This document shows positions 32,301 to 41,225 of a stretch of DNA of 64,000 nt, one piece after another; within the stretch, counting starts at the first letter, position 1, and every line of letters starts with the position of its first letter. The notes below the pieces were generated by a model. That model saw nothing but the letters and a program-made list of their open reading frames with translations, was not told the DNA's origin and ran no database searches. The translations under genes were made by a program, and so were the position numbers. This DNA is from Castellaniella sp047971665 (GTDB lineage: Bacteria > Pseudomonadota > Gammaproteobacteria > Burkholderiales > Burkholderiaceae_B), in contig NZ_JBKEAA010000020.1 in NCBI RefSeq assembly GCF_047971665.1, forward strand, positions 124,001 through 188,000, written 5' to 3'.

Positions 32301-35300
32301 GACTGTTCTCCCGAACCGGACTCGTCGGTGGAAGGAATGTGCGCCGCCTGATGGCCCATCAGTTTAGGTTTGGTCTTGAACAATTTCAGAATCACCACGA
32401 AGAAAGTCGGCACGAACATCACCGCCAGCGGCGTGGCCGCCAGCATGCCGCCCAGCACGCCCAGGCCCACGGCGTTCTGGCTGGCCGCTCCCGCGCCGGT
32501 CGCCAGCACCAGGGGAACCACCCCCAGGATGAAGGCGAACGACGTCATCAGGATCGGACGGAAACGCAGCCGCGCAGCCTCGATGGCCGACTCGGCCAGC
32601 CCCGCGCCACTGCCGTACAGGTCCTTGGCGAACTCCACGATCAGAATGGCGTTCTTCGCCGCCAGACCGATCACGGTCACCATCCCGACCATGAAATACA
32701 CGTCATTGTCCTTGCCCATCAGACTGCTGAGCACCACGGCCCCCAGCATCCCCAGCGGCACGGCCAGCATCACCGACAGCGGAATGGCCCAGCTTTCATA
32801 GAGCGCGGCCAGCACCATGAAAACCACCAGGATCGACAGGCCCATCAGGATCGTGGATTGGCTGCCCGCCTGGATTTCCTGGTAGGACAAGCCGGTCCAC
32901 TCATAGCTCAGGCCGGGCGGCAGCTGCGTGATCAGGCTTTCCATTTCGGCCATGGCCTGACCGGTGGAATAGCCCTCGGCCGCCGAACCGGCGATCCGGA
33001 TGGATTCATAACCGTTATAGCGCACGACCTGAACCGGTCCCCGCGTCCAGGTCAGGGACACGAACGAGGACAGCGGCACCATGTCGCCATTGGCATTGCG
33101 GGCATTGAGCCGCAGGATGTCGTCCGGCGACATGCGCGCGTCCTGGTCGGCCTGGACCCAGACATTCTGCACCCAGCCATGATTGGTGAACTTGCCGATA
33201 TAGGCCGAACCGATCCCCGTGGAGATCAACTGGGCCGCCTCGGAGAAATCCACGCCCAGGGCGGCGGCCTTGGCCCGGTCGATTTCCACCTTCAGCTGCG
33301 GACCGGCGCTCAGGCCGGTGATGCGTGTGCCGGTCAGAATCGGGCTTTTCGAGGCCAGTTGCAGCAGCTGCTGGGCGGATGAGGTCAGCGCCGCGCTGCC
33401 CACCCCGCTGCGGTCTTCCAGGCGCAGATCGAAGCCGGAGGCATTCCCCAGCGAGGAGATGGCCGGCGGCGTGATCGAAACCACCATGGAATCCGGCAGT
33501 CCGAACAGCAGATTGTTCATTGCCGCATTGGAAATCGCCTGGGCGGAATCCCCCGGCCCCTGACGTTCCTCGAAGTCCTTCAGGGGCACGAAGGCGATGG
33601 CCGCGTTCAGGCCGTTGCCGTTGAAGCTGAACCCCTGGACAGCGACGATATTGGCCACCTGCGGCAAGGCCATGAAGTATTGTTCGACCTGCTTGATGAT
33701 GTCCACTGTCCGGTTGGACGAAGCCCCCGTCGGCAGTTCGATGTTGGCGATCACGTAGCCCTGGTCTTCCTCGGGCAGGAACGACGTCGGCAGACGCACG
33801 AACATCCAGCCCAGCACCCCCACCAGCACCACGAATATCAGCATCATGCGCATGGAGCGCTTGAGGCTGCGTGTGACCCAGCGGGTATAACCCTGCGTGG
33901 TGCGCTCAAAGCCGCGGTTGAACCAGCCGAAGAAACCCTTCTTGGCCGCATGATGGCCCTTGGGAATGGGTTTGAGCATGGTGGCGCACAAGGCCGGCGT
34001 GAAACTCAGCGCCAACAGCGCGGAAAACAGAATCGACACGGCCATGGCCACCGAGAACTGGCGGTAGATCACCCCCACGGAACCGGACATGAAGGCCAGC
34101 GGCAGGAACACCGTGGTCAGCACCAGCGTGATCCCGATGATGGCGCCGCTGATCTGCGGCATGGCCTTTTTGGTGGCCTCTTTTGGTGACAGACCCTCCT
34201 CGACCATGATCCGCTCGACGTTCTCCACCACCACGATGGCATCATCCACCAGAATCCCGATCGCCAGTACCATGGCGAACATGGTGAGCACGTTGATGGA
34301 AAGCCCCAGCGCCAGCATGACGGTAAAGGCCCCCATCATCGCCACCGGCACCACCAGAGCGGGAATCAGGGTATAGCGCACGTTCTGCAGGAACACGAAC
34401 ATCACCACGAACACCAGCACCATGGCCTCGAACAGGGTCTCGACCACCTGCTCGATCGAGACTTCGACGTACGGCGAGGTATCGTAGGGAATCTCGTAGG
34501 TGATGTTGTCGGGGAAGAACTGGGACAGTTCCTCCATTTTGGCCTTGGCCAGCTCGGCGGTTTCCAGAGCGTTGGCCGAGGGCGTCAGCGACAGGGCGAA
34601 TGCTGCCGTGGCCTTGCCGTTCAGGCGGGCGCCGAACTGATAATTGTCCGAACCGAGCTCGATCCGGGCCACGTCGCGCACGCGCACCGAGGAGCCATCC
34701 GGATTGGCGCGCAGGATGATGTCACCGAATTCCTCGGGCGTGACGAGCTGGCCATTGACCGTCAGCGGCGTCACGGTGCGTTGCGAATCGGGATTCGGCG
34801 GCGAACCCAGGAGACCGCCCGAAATCACCATGTTCTGCGCCGCCACGGCGCTGTTGACCTGAGCCATGCTCAGCCCGTAGCCGACCAGTTTTTGCGGATC
34901 TATCCAGATGCGCATGGCGCGGCTGGCCGCGAACAGCTGGAACTTGCCCACGCCCTTGATCCGCGAGATCGGATTCTGGATGTTGCGCGTGATGTAGTCG
35001 GCCAGGGCATATTGGTCGATGGAGCCGTCCTTGGACGACAGCGTGACCACCATCAGGAAACTCGGGTTCGACTGGCTGACCTCCAGGCCCTGCTGCGTCA
35101 CTGCGGCGGGCAGCTTGGCGGTGGCGTTGGACAAGCGGTTCTGCACATCCACCTGGGCCAGATCGATATCCATGCCCGGCTTGAAGGTGACGGTGATTTC
35201 GGCCTGCCCGTTGGAATCACTGACCGATTCGTAGTACAGCAGACCCTTGGCCCCGTTGAGTTCGTTTTCAATGACGCTGGCCACGCTGGTGGCGACCTCG

Positions 35301-35464
35301 GAGGCCGGGGCCCCCGGGTAGGTCGCATTGATGGTCACTGTGGGGGGGGCAACGTCGGGGTATTGCGACACGGCCATGTTGGGGATGGCCAGAATCCCGG
35401 CCAGGGCAATGGCCAGCGCCACCACCCAGGCGAAAATCGGTCGTTCGATGAAAAACTGTGGCAT
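32297..35464 (-). CDS. AcrB/MexB-type RND efflux transporter
   Basis: Proton-driven inner-membrane multidrug pump of 1055 residues, HAE-1 family. It starts MPQFFIERPIFAWVVALAIA; the proton-relay pair is D407-D408 in ILVDDAIVVVENVERI, at the same numbering as AcrB, and GGLPDSM/PAISSLGNASGFD-type porter sequence and two six-helix membrane halves are present. It is the middle gene of membrane-fusion protein, pump and outer-membrane factor on the minus strand and follows a TetR regulator. Substrate range cannot be read from sequence. Confidence 0.96.
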   Translation of the reverse strand: MPQFFIERPIFAWVVALAIALAGILAIPNMAVSQYPDVAPPTVTINATYPGAPASEVATSVASVIENELNGAKGLLYYESVSDSNGQAEITVTFKPGMDIDLAQVDVQNRLSNATAKLPAAVTQQGLEVSQSNPSFLMVVTLSSKDGSIDQYALADYITRNIQNPISRIKGVGKFQLFAASRAMRIWIDPQKLVGYGLSMAQVNSAVAAQNMVISGGLLGSPPNPDSQRTVTPLTVNGQLVTPEEFGDIILRANPDGSSVRVRDVARIELGSDNYQFGARLNGKATAAFALSLTPSANALETAELAKAKMEELSQFFPDNITYEIPYDTSPYVEVSIEQVVETLFEAMVLVFVVMFVFLQNVRYTLIPALVVPVAMMGAFTVMLALGLSINVLTMFAMVLAIGILVDDAIVVVENVERIMVEEGLSPKEATKKAMPQISGAIIGITLVLTTVFLPLAFMSGSVGVIYRQFSVAMAVSILFSALLALSFTPALCATMLKPIPKGHHAAKKGFFGWFNRGFERTTQGYTRWVTRSLKRSMRMMLIFVVLVGVLGWMFVRLPTSFLPEEDQGYVIANIELPTGASSNRTVDIIKQVEQYFMALPQVANIVAVQGFSFNGNGLNAAIAFVPLKDFEERQGPGDSAQAISNAAMNNLLFGLPDSMVVSITPPAISSLGNASGFDLRLEDRSGVGSAALTSSAQQLLQLASKSPILTGTRITGLSAGPQLKVEIDRAKAAALGVDFSEAAQLISTGIGSAYIGKFTNHGWVQNVWVQADQDARMSPDDILRLNARNANGDMVPLSSFVSLTWTRGPVQVVRYNGYESIRIAGSAAEGYSTGQAMAEMESLITQLPPGLSYEWTGLSYQEIQAGSQSTILMGLSILVVFMVLAALYESWAIPLSVMLAVPLGMLGAVVLSSLMGKDNDVYFMVGMVTVIGLAAKNAILIVEFAKDLYGSGAGLAESAIEAARLRFRPILMTSFAFILGVVPLVLATGAGAASQNAVGLGVLGGMLAATPLAVMFVPTFFVVILKLFKTKPKLMGHQAAHIPSTDESGSGEQS

Positions 35465-35520
35465 GAGAGCTCGCGTGGAATCCGTGTGAGTATCGGGCGG
35501 CCGAGGCCGGATCAGTGGGT

Positions 35521-36765
35521 CTAGCTCCGGGTCGCCTGACTGTCAGCCGGTTTCCCGGCGGCGGGCTTTTCCGCGGCGGGCTTGCCGCCTGCGGCACCCT
35601 GCCCCGCAGCGCCGCTCTGGCCGCCCTTCCAGGGCATGGCCTGGACCGGCACGCCGGGCCGGACTTTCTGGAAACCCTCGACCATCAGCTGATCGCCCGC
35701 CTGGACACCCTTCCGGACGATGTAGCCCTTGTCGGTCTGCGGACCGACCTCGATCGGGACAAAAACTGCCTTGCCGTCCTTGATCAGGACGATCGTGCTC
35801 TTGCCATCATCGGAGCGCTGAATAGCCTGCTCGGGTATCACCAGAGCCTTCTGGTCTACGCCCTGCGCCATGCGTACATGCACGTACAAACCGGGCAGCA
35901 GGATCTGTTCGGGATTGGGAAACAGCGCTCTCAGGTTTACCTGGGCGGTACCCGGGTCGACAGCGACGCCAGAAAACAGCAGCTTGCCAGTGTGGCGGTA
36001 GGTCGCCCCGCCATCCAGCACGACTTCGGCCCGGGCATCGCCATTGGCATCGGGCTTGATGACGCCATCGGCAATCTGACGACGCAGCGCAGCGATTTCA
36101 GCGACCGGCTGAGTGATGTCCACATAGACCTGATCGAGACGATGGACGGTCGCCATCGTGGTGGCGGATGCCGCGCTGACCAACGCTCCGACGGTGACCT
36201 GGGCCTTGCCGATGGTGCCATTGATGGGCGAGGTCACCCGGGTGTAGTCCAGATTGATCTGGGCTGCATCCAGCGCGGCTTTGGCGGCGGCGACCGAGGC
36301 CTCGGTCTGACGCGCCTGGGCTACGGCATTGTCATATTCCTGCTGGCTGATCGCATGCTGCTTGATCAGCTTGGCGTAACGCTGTGCCAGCAGGCCCGCA
36401 GTGCGCGCCGAGGCCCGGGCGTTCTTCAACTGCGCGGCCGCCTGATCGAGCGCGGCCTGATACGGCGCCGGGTCGATGGTGAACAACAACTGGCCTTCTT
36501 TGACCACGCTGCCCTGTTCGAAATCGACGGACTGGACGATGCCATTGACCCGGGCGTGAATCTCGGCGTCCTCGATGGCCTGCACCCGGCCCGGCAGTTC
36601 CGTCTGGATGACAGCAGCCTGAGGCTGGATCTGAATGACGCTGACTGGAACTTTCATATCCCCTGCGCCCTGCTGCGGCTCTTTTGAGCAAGCCGCCAGA
36701 GCCAGCAGCGACGCCAGCGCCAGATACCGCACAGTCCGGCGGGCGGTCAGTCGTTCAAAGACCAT
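35521..36765 (-). CDS. RND efflux periplasmic adaptor (AcrA/MexA family lipoprotein)
   Basis: Membrane-fusion protein of 414 residues that links the pump to the outer-membrane channel. Signal peptide with lipobox LAAC, lipidated C26. Then the barrel-sandwich segments (TELPGRVQAIEDAEIHARV and TSPINGTIGKAQVTVGALV), an alpha-hairpin of about 60 residues with helices around LDQAAAQLKNARASARTAG, beta-barrel and membrane-proximal domains, and an Ala/Gly/Lys-rich tail of about 35 residues. It lies 56 bases ahead of the pump gene and 153 bases after tetR. Confidence 0.95.
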   Translation of the reverse strand: MVFERLTARRTVRYLALASLLALAACSKEPQQGAGDMKVPVSVIQIQPQAAVIQTELPGRVQAIEDAEIHARVNGIVQSVDFEQGSVVKEGQLLFTIDPAPYQAALDQAAAQLKNARASARTAGLLAQRYAKLIKQHAISQQEYDNAVAQARQTEASVAAAKAALDAAQINLDYTRVTSPINGTIGKAQVTVGALVSAASATTMATVHRLDQVYVDITQPVAEIAALRRQIADGVIKPDANGDARAEVVLDGGATYRHTGKLLFSGVAVDPGTAQVNLRALFPNPEQILLPGLYVHVRMAQGVDQKALVIPEQAIQRSDDGKSTIVLIKDGKAVFVPIEVGPQTDKGYIVRKGVQAGDQLMVEGFQKVRPGVPVQAMPWKGGQSGAAGQGAAGGKPAAEKPAAGKPADSQATRS

Positions 36766-36862
36766 AAAAAGCTCCAGAAACGTTGATTTTTAATTGAGAG
36801 AGCACAGACGAACCTCGGGTCTTCGTCGACCCGGCGGCTCCAGACCTCGCGGACACGTCAAA

Positions 36863-36868
36863 AGTATA
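36863..36868 (-). promoter_or_regulatory. Candidate -10 box of the efflux operon
   Basis: Minus-strand TATACT, with no convincing -35 box, in the 153-base gap between the tetR stop and the adaptor gene start. It is followed by TTTTGACG, which resembles a half-site of the dyad at the tetR promoter. A small GC hairpin (CGGGTC/GACCCG around 36820-36840) lies in the predicted leader. Confidence 0.35.
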
Positions 36869-36918
36869 AGGGAAGAAAGAAAAACTCTGTAAGTTCATGA
36901 GGTAGGCGGGGAACCGGT

Positions 36919-37467
36919 TCAGGTTCTGTCCGCTGTAAAACGATCCACCAGGATGCGGATCCGATGCTCAAGCACATCAAGACTGGGCTTGTCCTCGATC
37001 ATGCCGCCCTGCGCATGCTGGAATACCAGGGCCACCTCGGTATCACCGAATATCTGTTCGAGACACGCCAGCCGACATTCCCGATGCCGCCGCTCGACTT
37101 CCGGATTCAAGCTCTGACAGACCTCGAGGAATTCACCCGCCATGGGGGCGGCTTCCATTTCCGACCAGGGCTCGAGCAAGACACGCTGACAGTATGCGAA
37201 CAGGCGCTCGCGCGCGGAACCCGGCGCCTGCACGGCTTGTTGGGCCAGCGGCAGGCGCGACAGCATCCAGTCGTCAAAAACCTGCAGGAAAAGGTCTTCT
37301 TTGTCTTTGAAGTTCTGATAAAGCAGCGTGCGGGAAATCCCCGCGCGCTGCGCGATATCGCCGAGGGAACTGCGGGAAAAACCGAAATTCAGAAAACACC
37401 AGCGCGCCGCATCCAATATCTTGGCGCGCCGCGCGTGCATGGCTTCTGAACTGAGTTTTGAGGACAT
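36919..37467 (-). CDS. TetR/AcrR family repressor of the efflux operon
   Basis: One-component regulator of 182 residues. The start at 37467 gives MSSKLSSEAMHARRAKILDAA; the upstream in-frame extension to 37629 crosses the promoter and is rejected. The N-terminal helix-turn-helix is complete: FLNFGFSRSSLGDIAQRAGISRTLLYQNFKDKEDLF. The C-terminal half is a helical ligand/dimer domain with three cysteines. It is co-directional with and immediately upstream of the adaptor-pump-channel genes, so local control and autoregulation are likely. No Shine-Dalgarno sequence is visible. Confidence 0.92.
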   Translation of the reverse strand: MSSKLSSEAMHARRAKILDAARWCFLNFGFSRSSLGDIAQRAGISRTLLYQNFKDKEDLFLQVFDDWMLSRLPLAQQAVQAPGSARERLFAYCQRVLLEPWSEMEAAPMAGEFLEVCQSLNPEVERRHRECRLACLEQIFGDTEVALVFQHAQGGMIEDKPSLDVLEHRIRILVDRFTADRT

Positions 37468-37473
37468 CTTTTT

Positions 37474-37502
37474 ATTTTGACAATAAATGCTTTTTTTGTC
37501 AA
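37474..37502 (-). promoter_or_regulatory. tetR promoter overlapped by a TetR-type dyad
   Basis: Minus strand: perfect TTGACA (37502-37497), 17-base spacer, CAAAAT (37479-37474). Transcription at the usual distance would begin at about 37467, the A of the tetR ATG. A 7-bp inverted repeat, TTGACAA (37477-37483) and TTGTCAA (37496-37502), 12-base spacer, spans the promoter and is a good autoregulatory operator candidate. Confidence 0.65.
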
Positions 37503-37577
37503 TTTGTCCGACATTCTTCACAGCTCGCATGACGCTCGTGGCCCGCATCTCCCGCCTCGCGGCTTGCACGCCGCTCG

Positions 37578-37630
37578 GATGAGGCAGGCGCAAATGGGTC
37601 CGCAAGGACCCATTTGTGTCCTGCCTCATC
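37578..37630 (-). other. Long hairpin with GCAA loop at the end of the ABC operon
   Basis: Inner stem CAAATGGGTCC (37591-37601) with GGACCCATTTG (37606-37616), four-base loop GCAA on the plus strand; outer stem GATGAGGCAGG (37578-37588) with CCTGCCTCATC (37620-37630), separated by a 2/3-base internal loop. All 22 pairs are perfect. It includes the stop codon of the ABC ATPase gene (37626-37628). There is no U-run after it on either strand, so it may end or protect the mRNA in another way. Confidence 0.7.
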
Positions 37631-38420
37631 CCAACAACAAGGCGTCGTCTGTGAGTTCTTCGCCGCGCACCTTTTCGAACATGGCGAGCAGGTCGGGGAC
37701 TTCGAGGCCGCGACGGGTTTCTCCGGCGACGTCGAGGACGACCTTGCCCTGATGCAGCATGACGGTGCGATCGCCGACGTCGAGGGCCTGGCGCATGCTG
37801 TGGGTGACCATCATCGTGGTCAGGCCATGCTCGGCCACGATGCGGGTGGTCAGGTCCAGCACGAACTGGGCGGTCCGGGGATCCAGCGCCGCCGTATGCT
37901 CGTCCAGAAGCAGGATATGCGAAGGCCGCAGGGCCGCCATCAACAGACTGACCGCCTGGCGCTGGCCGCCCGACAGCAGGCCGATCCGGTCGGTCAGACG
38001 GTTTTCCAGCCCCAGGCCCAGCATGGCCAGGCGTTCGCGGAACAGCACGCGCATTTCCTGGCGTACGGCCTGGCGCAGGCTGCGGAACTGGCCCCGACCC
38101 AGCGCCAGGGACATGTTTTCCTCGATCGTGAGGTTTTCGCAGGTACCCGCCATCGGGTCTTGAAAAACACGCGCGACCTTGCGTGCGCGATCCCAGACGG
38201 GCTGGCGGGTCACGTCCTCGCCATCGATCAGGATGGCGCCGCTATCGACGACCTGCTCGCCGGAGATGGCGTTCAGGAAAGTCGACTTGCCCGCTCCGTT
38301 GGAACCGATCACCGTGACGAACTGGCCGCCGGGAATATCCAGAGACATCCCGCGCAGGGCTTGTGTTTCGATCGGTGTGCCGGGATTGAAAGTGAGGTGC
38401 AGATTCTGGGCGCTCAGCAT
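37626..38420 (-). CDS. ABC transporter ATP-binding protein
   Basis: Cytosolic ATPase subunit, 264 residues, of the importer encoded with the next two genes. Walker A GSNGAGKST (39-47), signature LLSGGQRQAVSLLMA, Walker B ILLLDEHTAALDP, and the switch histidine in MMVTHSMRQAL. It belongs to the COG1101-type ATPases that pair with PF04392 binding proteins and COG4120-type permeases. The order binding protein, permease, ATPase on one strand supports one operon. Confidence 0.93.
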   Translation of the reverse strand: MLSAQNLHLTFNPGTPIETQALRGMSLDIPGGQFVTVIGSNGAGKSTFLNAISGEQVVDSGAILIDGEDVTRQPVWDRARKVARVFQDPMAGTCENLTIEENMSLALGRGQFRSLRQAVRQEMRVLFRERLAMLGLGLENRLTDRIGLLSGGQRQAVSLLMAALRPSHILLLDEHTAALDPRTAQFVLDLTTRIVAEHGLTTMMVTHSMRQALDVGDRTVMLHQGKVVLDVAGETRRGLEVPDLLAMFEKVRGEELTDDALLLG

Positions 38421-38450
38421 GGTCAGGGCCTCTCTTGAATGGGAACAGGC

Positions 38451-39338
38451 CTAGGCCTTCTTTTTGCGCAGGCGTTGCTTGGCGAGCGGAATCACCAGGG
38501 CGATCGTGACCAGCACGGCCGTGACCAGATTCAGGTCCTGGGCCTTCAGTCCCACAAAATCCGCATTCAGCGCCAGCGCGATGAAGAAACGATACAGCAC
38601 CGCGCCGATGACGACGGCCAGGGTGGCCACCATCAGACGACGGCTGGGCAGAATGGATTCGCCGATGATGACGGCGGCCAGACCGATGACAATGGTGCCG
38701 ATCCCCATGGAAATGTCCGCCCCACCCTGCGACTGGGCGAACAGCGCACCGGCCAGACCGCACAACGCGTTGGAGATCGCCATCCCCAGCAGCACCATGT
38801 TGCCCGTGCGAATGCCCTGGGAACGCGCCATCCTCGGATTCGAGCCGGTCGAGCGCATCGCCAGGCCCACCTGAGTGGCGAAGAACCAGTCCAGCAGCAG
38901 CTTGACAATCACCACCAGCACCAGCAGGATCAAGGGCCGGGCAACGAAGTCCTCGATGCCTTCGGGCTGCAATACCGTGAATACCGTGGGATCGGTGATC
39001 AGCGGCACGTTGGGCGCATCCATGACCCGCAGATTGATCGAATACAGGGCGATCATCATCAGGATGCTGGCCAGCAGATCCATGATCTTGAGCCGGACAT
39101 TCAGCCATCCCGTCACCATGCCGGCGAAGCCGGCCGCCAGTGTTGCCGCTCCGGTCGCCAGGAACGGATCCATGCCGTTGTGAATCAGGATGGCCGCGGT
39201 CGCGCCCCCCAGCGGAAAACTGCCGTCTACCGTCAGGTCGGGAAAATTCAGGACACGAAAGGAAATCAGGACACCCAGCGCGACCAGGCCGAATATCAGC
39301 CCGATCTCGAGAGCGCCCCACATGGAATAGATGGACAT
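38451..39338 (-). CDS. ABC transporter permease (COG4120 type)
   Basis: Inner-membrane permease of 295 residues, related to branched-chain amino acid/ribose-type permeases (BPD_transp_2). The start at 39338 gives MSIYSMWGALEIGLIFGLVALGV; an upstream in-frame ATG at 39365 would add nine residues. RVLNFPDLTVDGSFPLGGAT is the characteristic segment of this subfamily, and seven or more hydrophobic helices follow, ending with a basic tail (KQRLRKKKA). The gene lies 97 bases after the binding-protein gene, with a stem-loop between them. Confidence 0.92.
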   Translation of the reverse strand: MSIYSMWGALEIGLIFGLVALGVLISFRVLNFPDLTVDGSFPLGGATAAILIHNGMDPFLATGAATLAAGFAGMVTGWLNVRLKIMDLLASILMMIALYSINLRVMDAPNVPLITDPTVFTVLQPEGIEDFVARPLILLVLVVIVKLLLDWFFATQVGLAMRSTGSNPRMARSQGIRTGNMVLLGMAISNALCGLAGALFAQSQGGADISMGIGTIVIGLAAVIIGESILPSRRLMVATLAVVIGAVLYRFFIALALNADFVGLKAQDLNLVTAVLVTIALVIPLAKQRLRKKKA

Positions 39339-39390
39339 GGGATGAGAATCTCTGGATGCGGCCACGCGCCGCTGGACGTCCCGATGGCAT

Positions 39391-39414
39391 CCGGGCTGCC
39401 CGCAGGCAGCCCGG
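39391..39414 (-). other. Intercistronic stem-loop after the binding-protein gene
   Basis: A perfect 10-bp stem CCGGGCTGCC (39391-39400) with GGCAGCCCGG (39405-39414) and a four-base loop, between the stop of the substrate-binding protein and the permease start. Such structures often protect the upstream binding-protein message so that it is made in excess over membrane subunits. No U-run follows, so full termination is unlikely. Confidence 0.6.
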
Positions 39415-39435
39415 AACCTCGAAAAGCATGGAAGG

Positions 39436-40404
39436 TTACTTGATGACCTGAGCGGCCGACTTGATCAGATCGTCGGACAGCGTCACGCCCTGCTGCGCGG
39501 CAGCGCCGGGATTGACGTAGAGTTCGAGCTTGGAACTGGTCTCGGAGGCAATGGCACCGGGTTTTTCGCCTTTGAGGATGCGCACGACAAGCTTGCCGGT
39601 CTGCACGCCCAGATCGCGATAATTCACTCCCAGGGCAGCAATGGCACCGCGCTTGACGCTGTCGGTGTCGGAGGCCACCAGGGGGATCTTGGCAGAGTTG
39701 CCGACCTTGACCAGTGATTCGTATGCCGAAACGACGTTGTTGTCGGTATTCGTGTAGATGACATCGACCTTGCCGACCAGGCTGCGGGCGGCGGCGCCCA
39801 CATCGACCGTCCGGGCCGCCGTCGCCTCGACGAGGCTCATGCCCGATTGCGGCAGCAGCTCGCGCAAGCGCTTGACCACGACGACGGAGTTGGCCTCACC
39901 CGGGTTGTAGACCATGCCGACCTTTTTGGCGCTGGGCACGACCCGCTTGATCAGGTCGATCTGCTTTTCCAGGGAAAGCGCATCGGACACGCCGGTGACG
40001 TTGGTGCCCGAGGCCTCCCAACCCGGCACGAGCTGGGCGGCGACCGGGTCGGTGACGGCGGAATAGACCACCGGAATGGACTTGGTCGCGGCGACCACGG
40101 CCTGCGCCGAGGGGGTGGCGATGGCGACGATCACGTCGGGTTTGTCGCCCACGAACTTGCGGGCGATCTGAGCCGCGATGGCGGTATTGCCCTGCGCCGT
40201 CTGGAACTGCCATTTGAGCCCCTTGGCCTCGGTATAGCCGGCCGAGGCCAGGGCTTCCTTGACGCCGTCCTTGACGGAATCCAGGGCGGGATGCTCGACG
40301 ATGGAGGTGACAGCCACGGATTGCGCCTGGGCCTGCGCAAAGGCCAGCGTGCCGACAACGGCGGCAGCCCCCGCAAGCTTGCGAAGGACGGAATGCGGAT
40401 TCAT
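39436..40404 (-). CDS. ABC transporter substrate-binding protein, TrpX-like (PF04392 class)
   Basis: Exported binding protein of 322 residues with signal peptide MNPHSVLRKLAGAAAVVGTLAFAQAQA region (cleavage likely after AQAQA or nearby). SIVEHPALDSVKDGVKEALASAGY, AVTDPVAAQLVPGWEASGTNVTG and SDTDSVKRGAIAALGVNYRDLG are hallmarks of the PF04392 periplasmic-binding family, which includes TrpX of Gram-positive tryptophan importers. The ligand here is unknown; aromatic amino acids are one option given trpF 116 bases upstream on the same strand, but many family members have no assigned substrate. Confidence 0.9.
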   Translation of the reverse strand: MNPHSVLRKLAGAAAVVGTLAFAQAQAQSVAVTSIVEHPALDSVKDGVKEALASAGYTEAKGLKWQFQTAQGNTAIAAQIARKFVGDKPDVIVAIATPSAQAVVAATKSIPVVYSAVTDPVAAQLVPGWEASGTNVTGVSDALSLEKQIDLIKRVVPSAKKVGMVYNPGEANSVVVVKRLRELLPQSGMSLVEATAARTVDVGAAARSLVGKVDVIYTNTDNNVVSAYESLVKVGNSAKIPLVASDTDSVKRGAIAALGVNYRDLGVQTGKLVVRILKGEKPGAIASETSSKLELYVNPGAAAQQGVTLSDDLIKSAAQVIK

Positions 40405-40520
40405 GAAGCAGTCTCCTTTGAATGGGGGCGATACCGGATCAGGACCGGATCGGGCGATATCGCATCCAGTCTACCCTCCGGCATCGATACTTTCTGCAAG
40501 GGAAATCCCTGCGGCGGCAA

Positions 40521-41225
40521 TTATTGTAGCTTGGATGCGGCCAGCGTCCGCAGGCGGTCGGCGGCGCGCACCGCCTGGACGAATGCCTGGATGCCGGCCG
40601 GATCCTTGATGCCGGGCGCCGACTCCACCCCGCTGCTGACATCGACGGCGAACGGCGCCAGGGCCGAGATTTTCTCACCGACCGTTTCTGCCTTCAGGCC
40701 ACCCGACAGGATCAACGCCGGCGCATCGGTTCCACGCGGCACGTCGGCCAGCAGCGCCATGTCGAAACCACTGCCGCTGCCCCCATAGCCCGCGCTGTAA
40801 CTGTCGAACAACCAGCCGGCCGCCTGCGCATGCGAAACGCAGGCGCGCGCCAGTTCGGCGGCCGAGCTCTGCCCCGGCGCGCCGACCCGGAACGCCTTGA
40901 CATAGCGCATCCCGAAAGACCCACAAAAATCCGGCGGCTCTTCACCATGGAACTGGAGCAGGTCGGGACGCACAGCCTCGATGACCTGATGCACGGTCCG
41001 GGCATCAGGATTGACAAACAAGGCCGTGGCGCCCACAAACGCCGGTACTCGGGCCCGCAGCGCCGCGGCCTGTGCCAACGTCAGGCAACGGCGGCTGGGC
41101 GGATAGAAGACGAATCCGATGGCATCGGCCCCCGCCGCGACTGCCGCATCCAGGTCCTGCACGCGGGTCAGTCCGCAGATCTTGATGCGCGTGCGGGCCG
41201 GCCCGGCGTCAGCCGGCGCGCTCAT
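40521..41225 (-). CDS. trpF: Phosphoribosylanthranilate isomerase
   Basis: TIM-barrel enzyme for the Amadori rearrangement in tryptophan synthesis. The 234 residues show KICGLTRVQDLDAAV (catalytic cysteine), GADAIGFVFYPPSRR, LLQFHGEE and LSGGLKAETVGE with VDVSSGVE phosphate-binding loops. Its ATG overlaps the TRAP large-subunit stop by four bases (ATGA). trpB, trpA and the other trp genes are absent from the window, although trpF-trpB-trpA is the usual order in related genomes. Confidence 0.96.
   Translation of the reverse strand: MSAPADAGPARTRIKICGLTRVQDLDAAVAAGADAIGFVFYPPSRRCLTLAQAAALRARVPAFVGATALFVNPDARTVHQVIEAVRPDLLQFHGEEPPDFCGSFGMRYVKAFRVGAPGQSSAAELARACVSHAQAAGWLFDSYSAGYGGSGSGFDMALLADVPRGTDAPALILSGGLKAETVGEKISALAPFAVDVSSGVESAPGIKDPAGIQAFVQAVRAADRLRTLAASKLQ

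Noticed and set aside
36919..37629. Longer tetR starting at 37629
   Set aside because: The extra N terminus runs through the promoter, dyad and hairpin region, and the helix-turn-helix protein starts normally at 37467.
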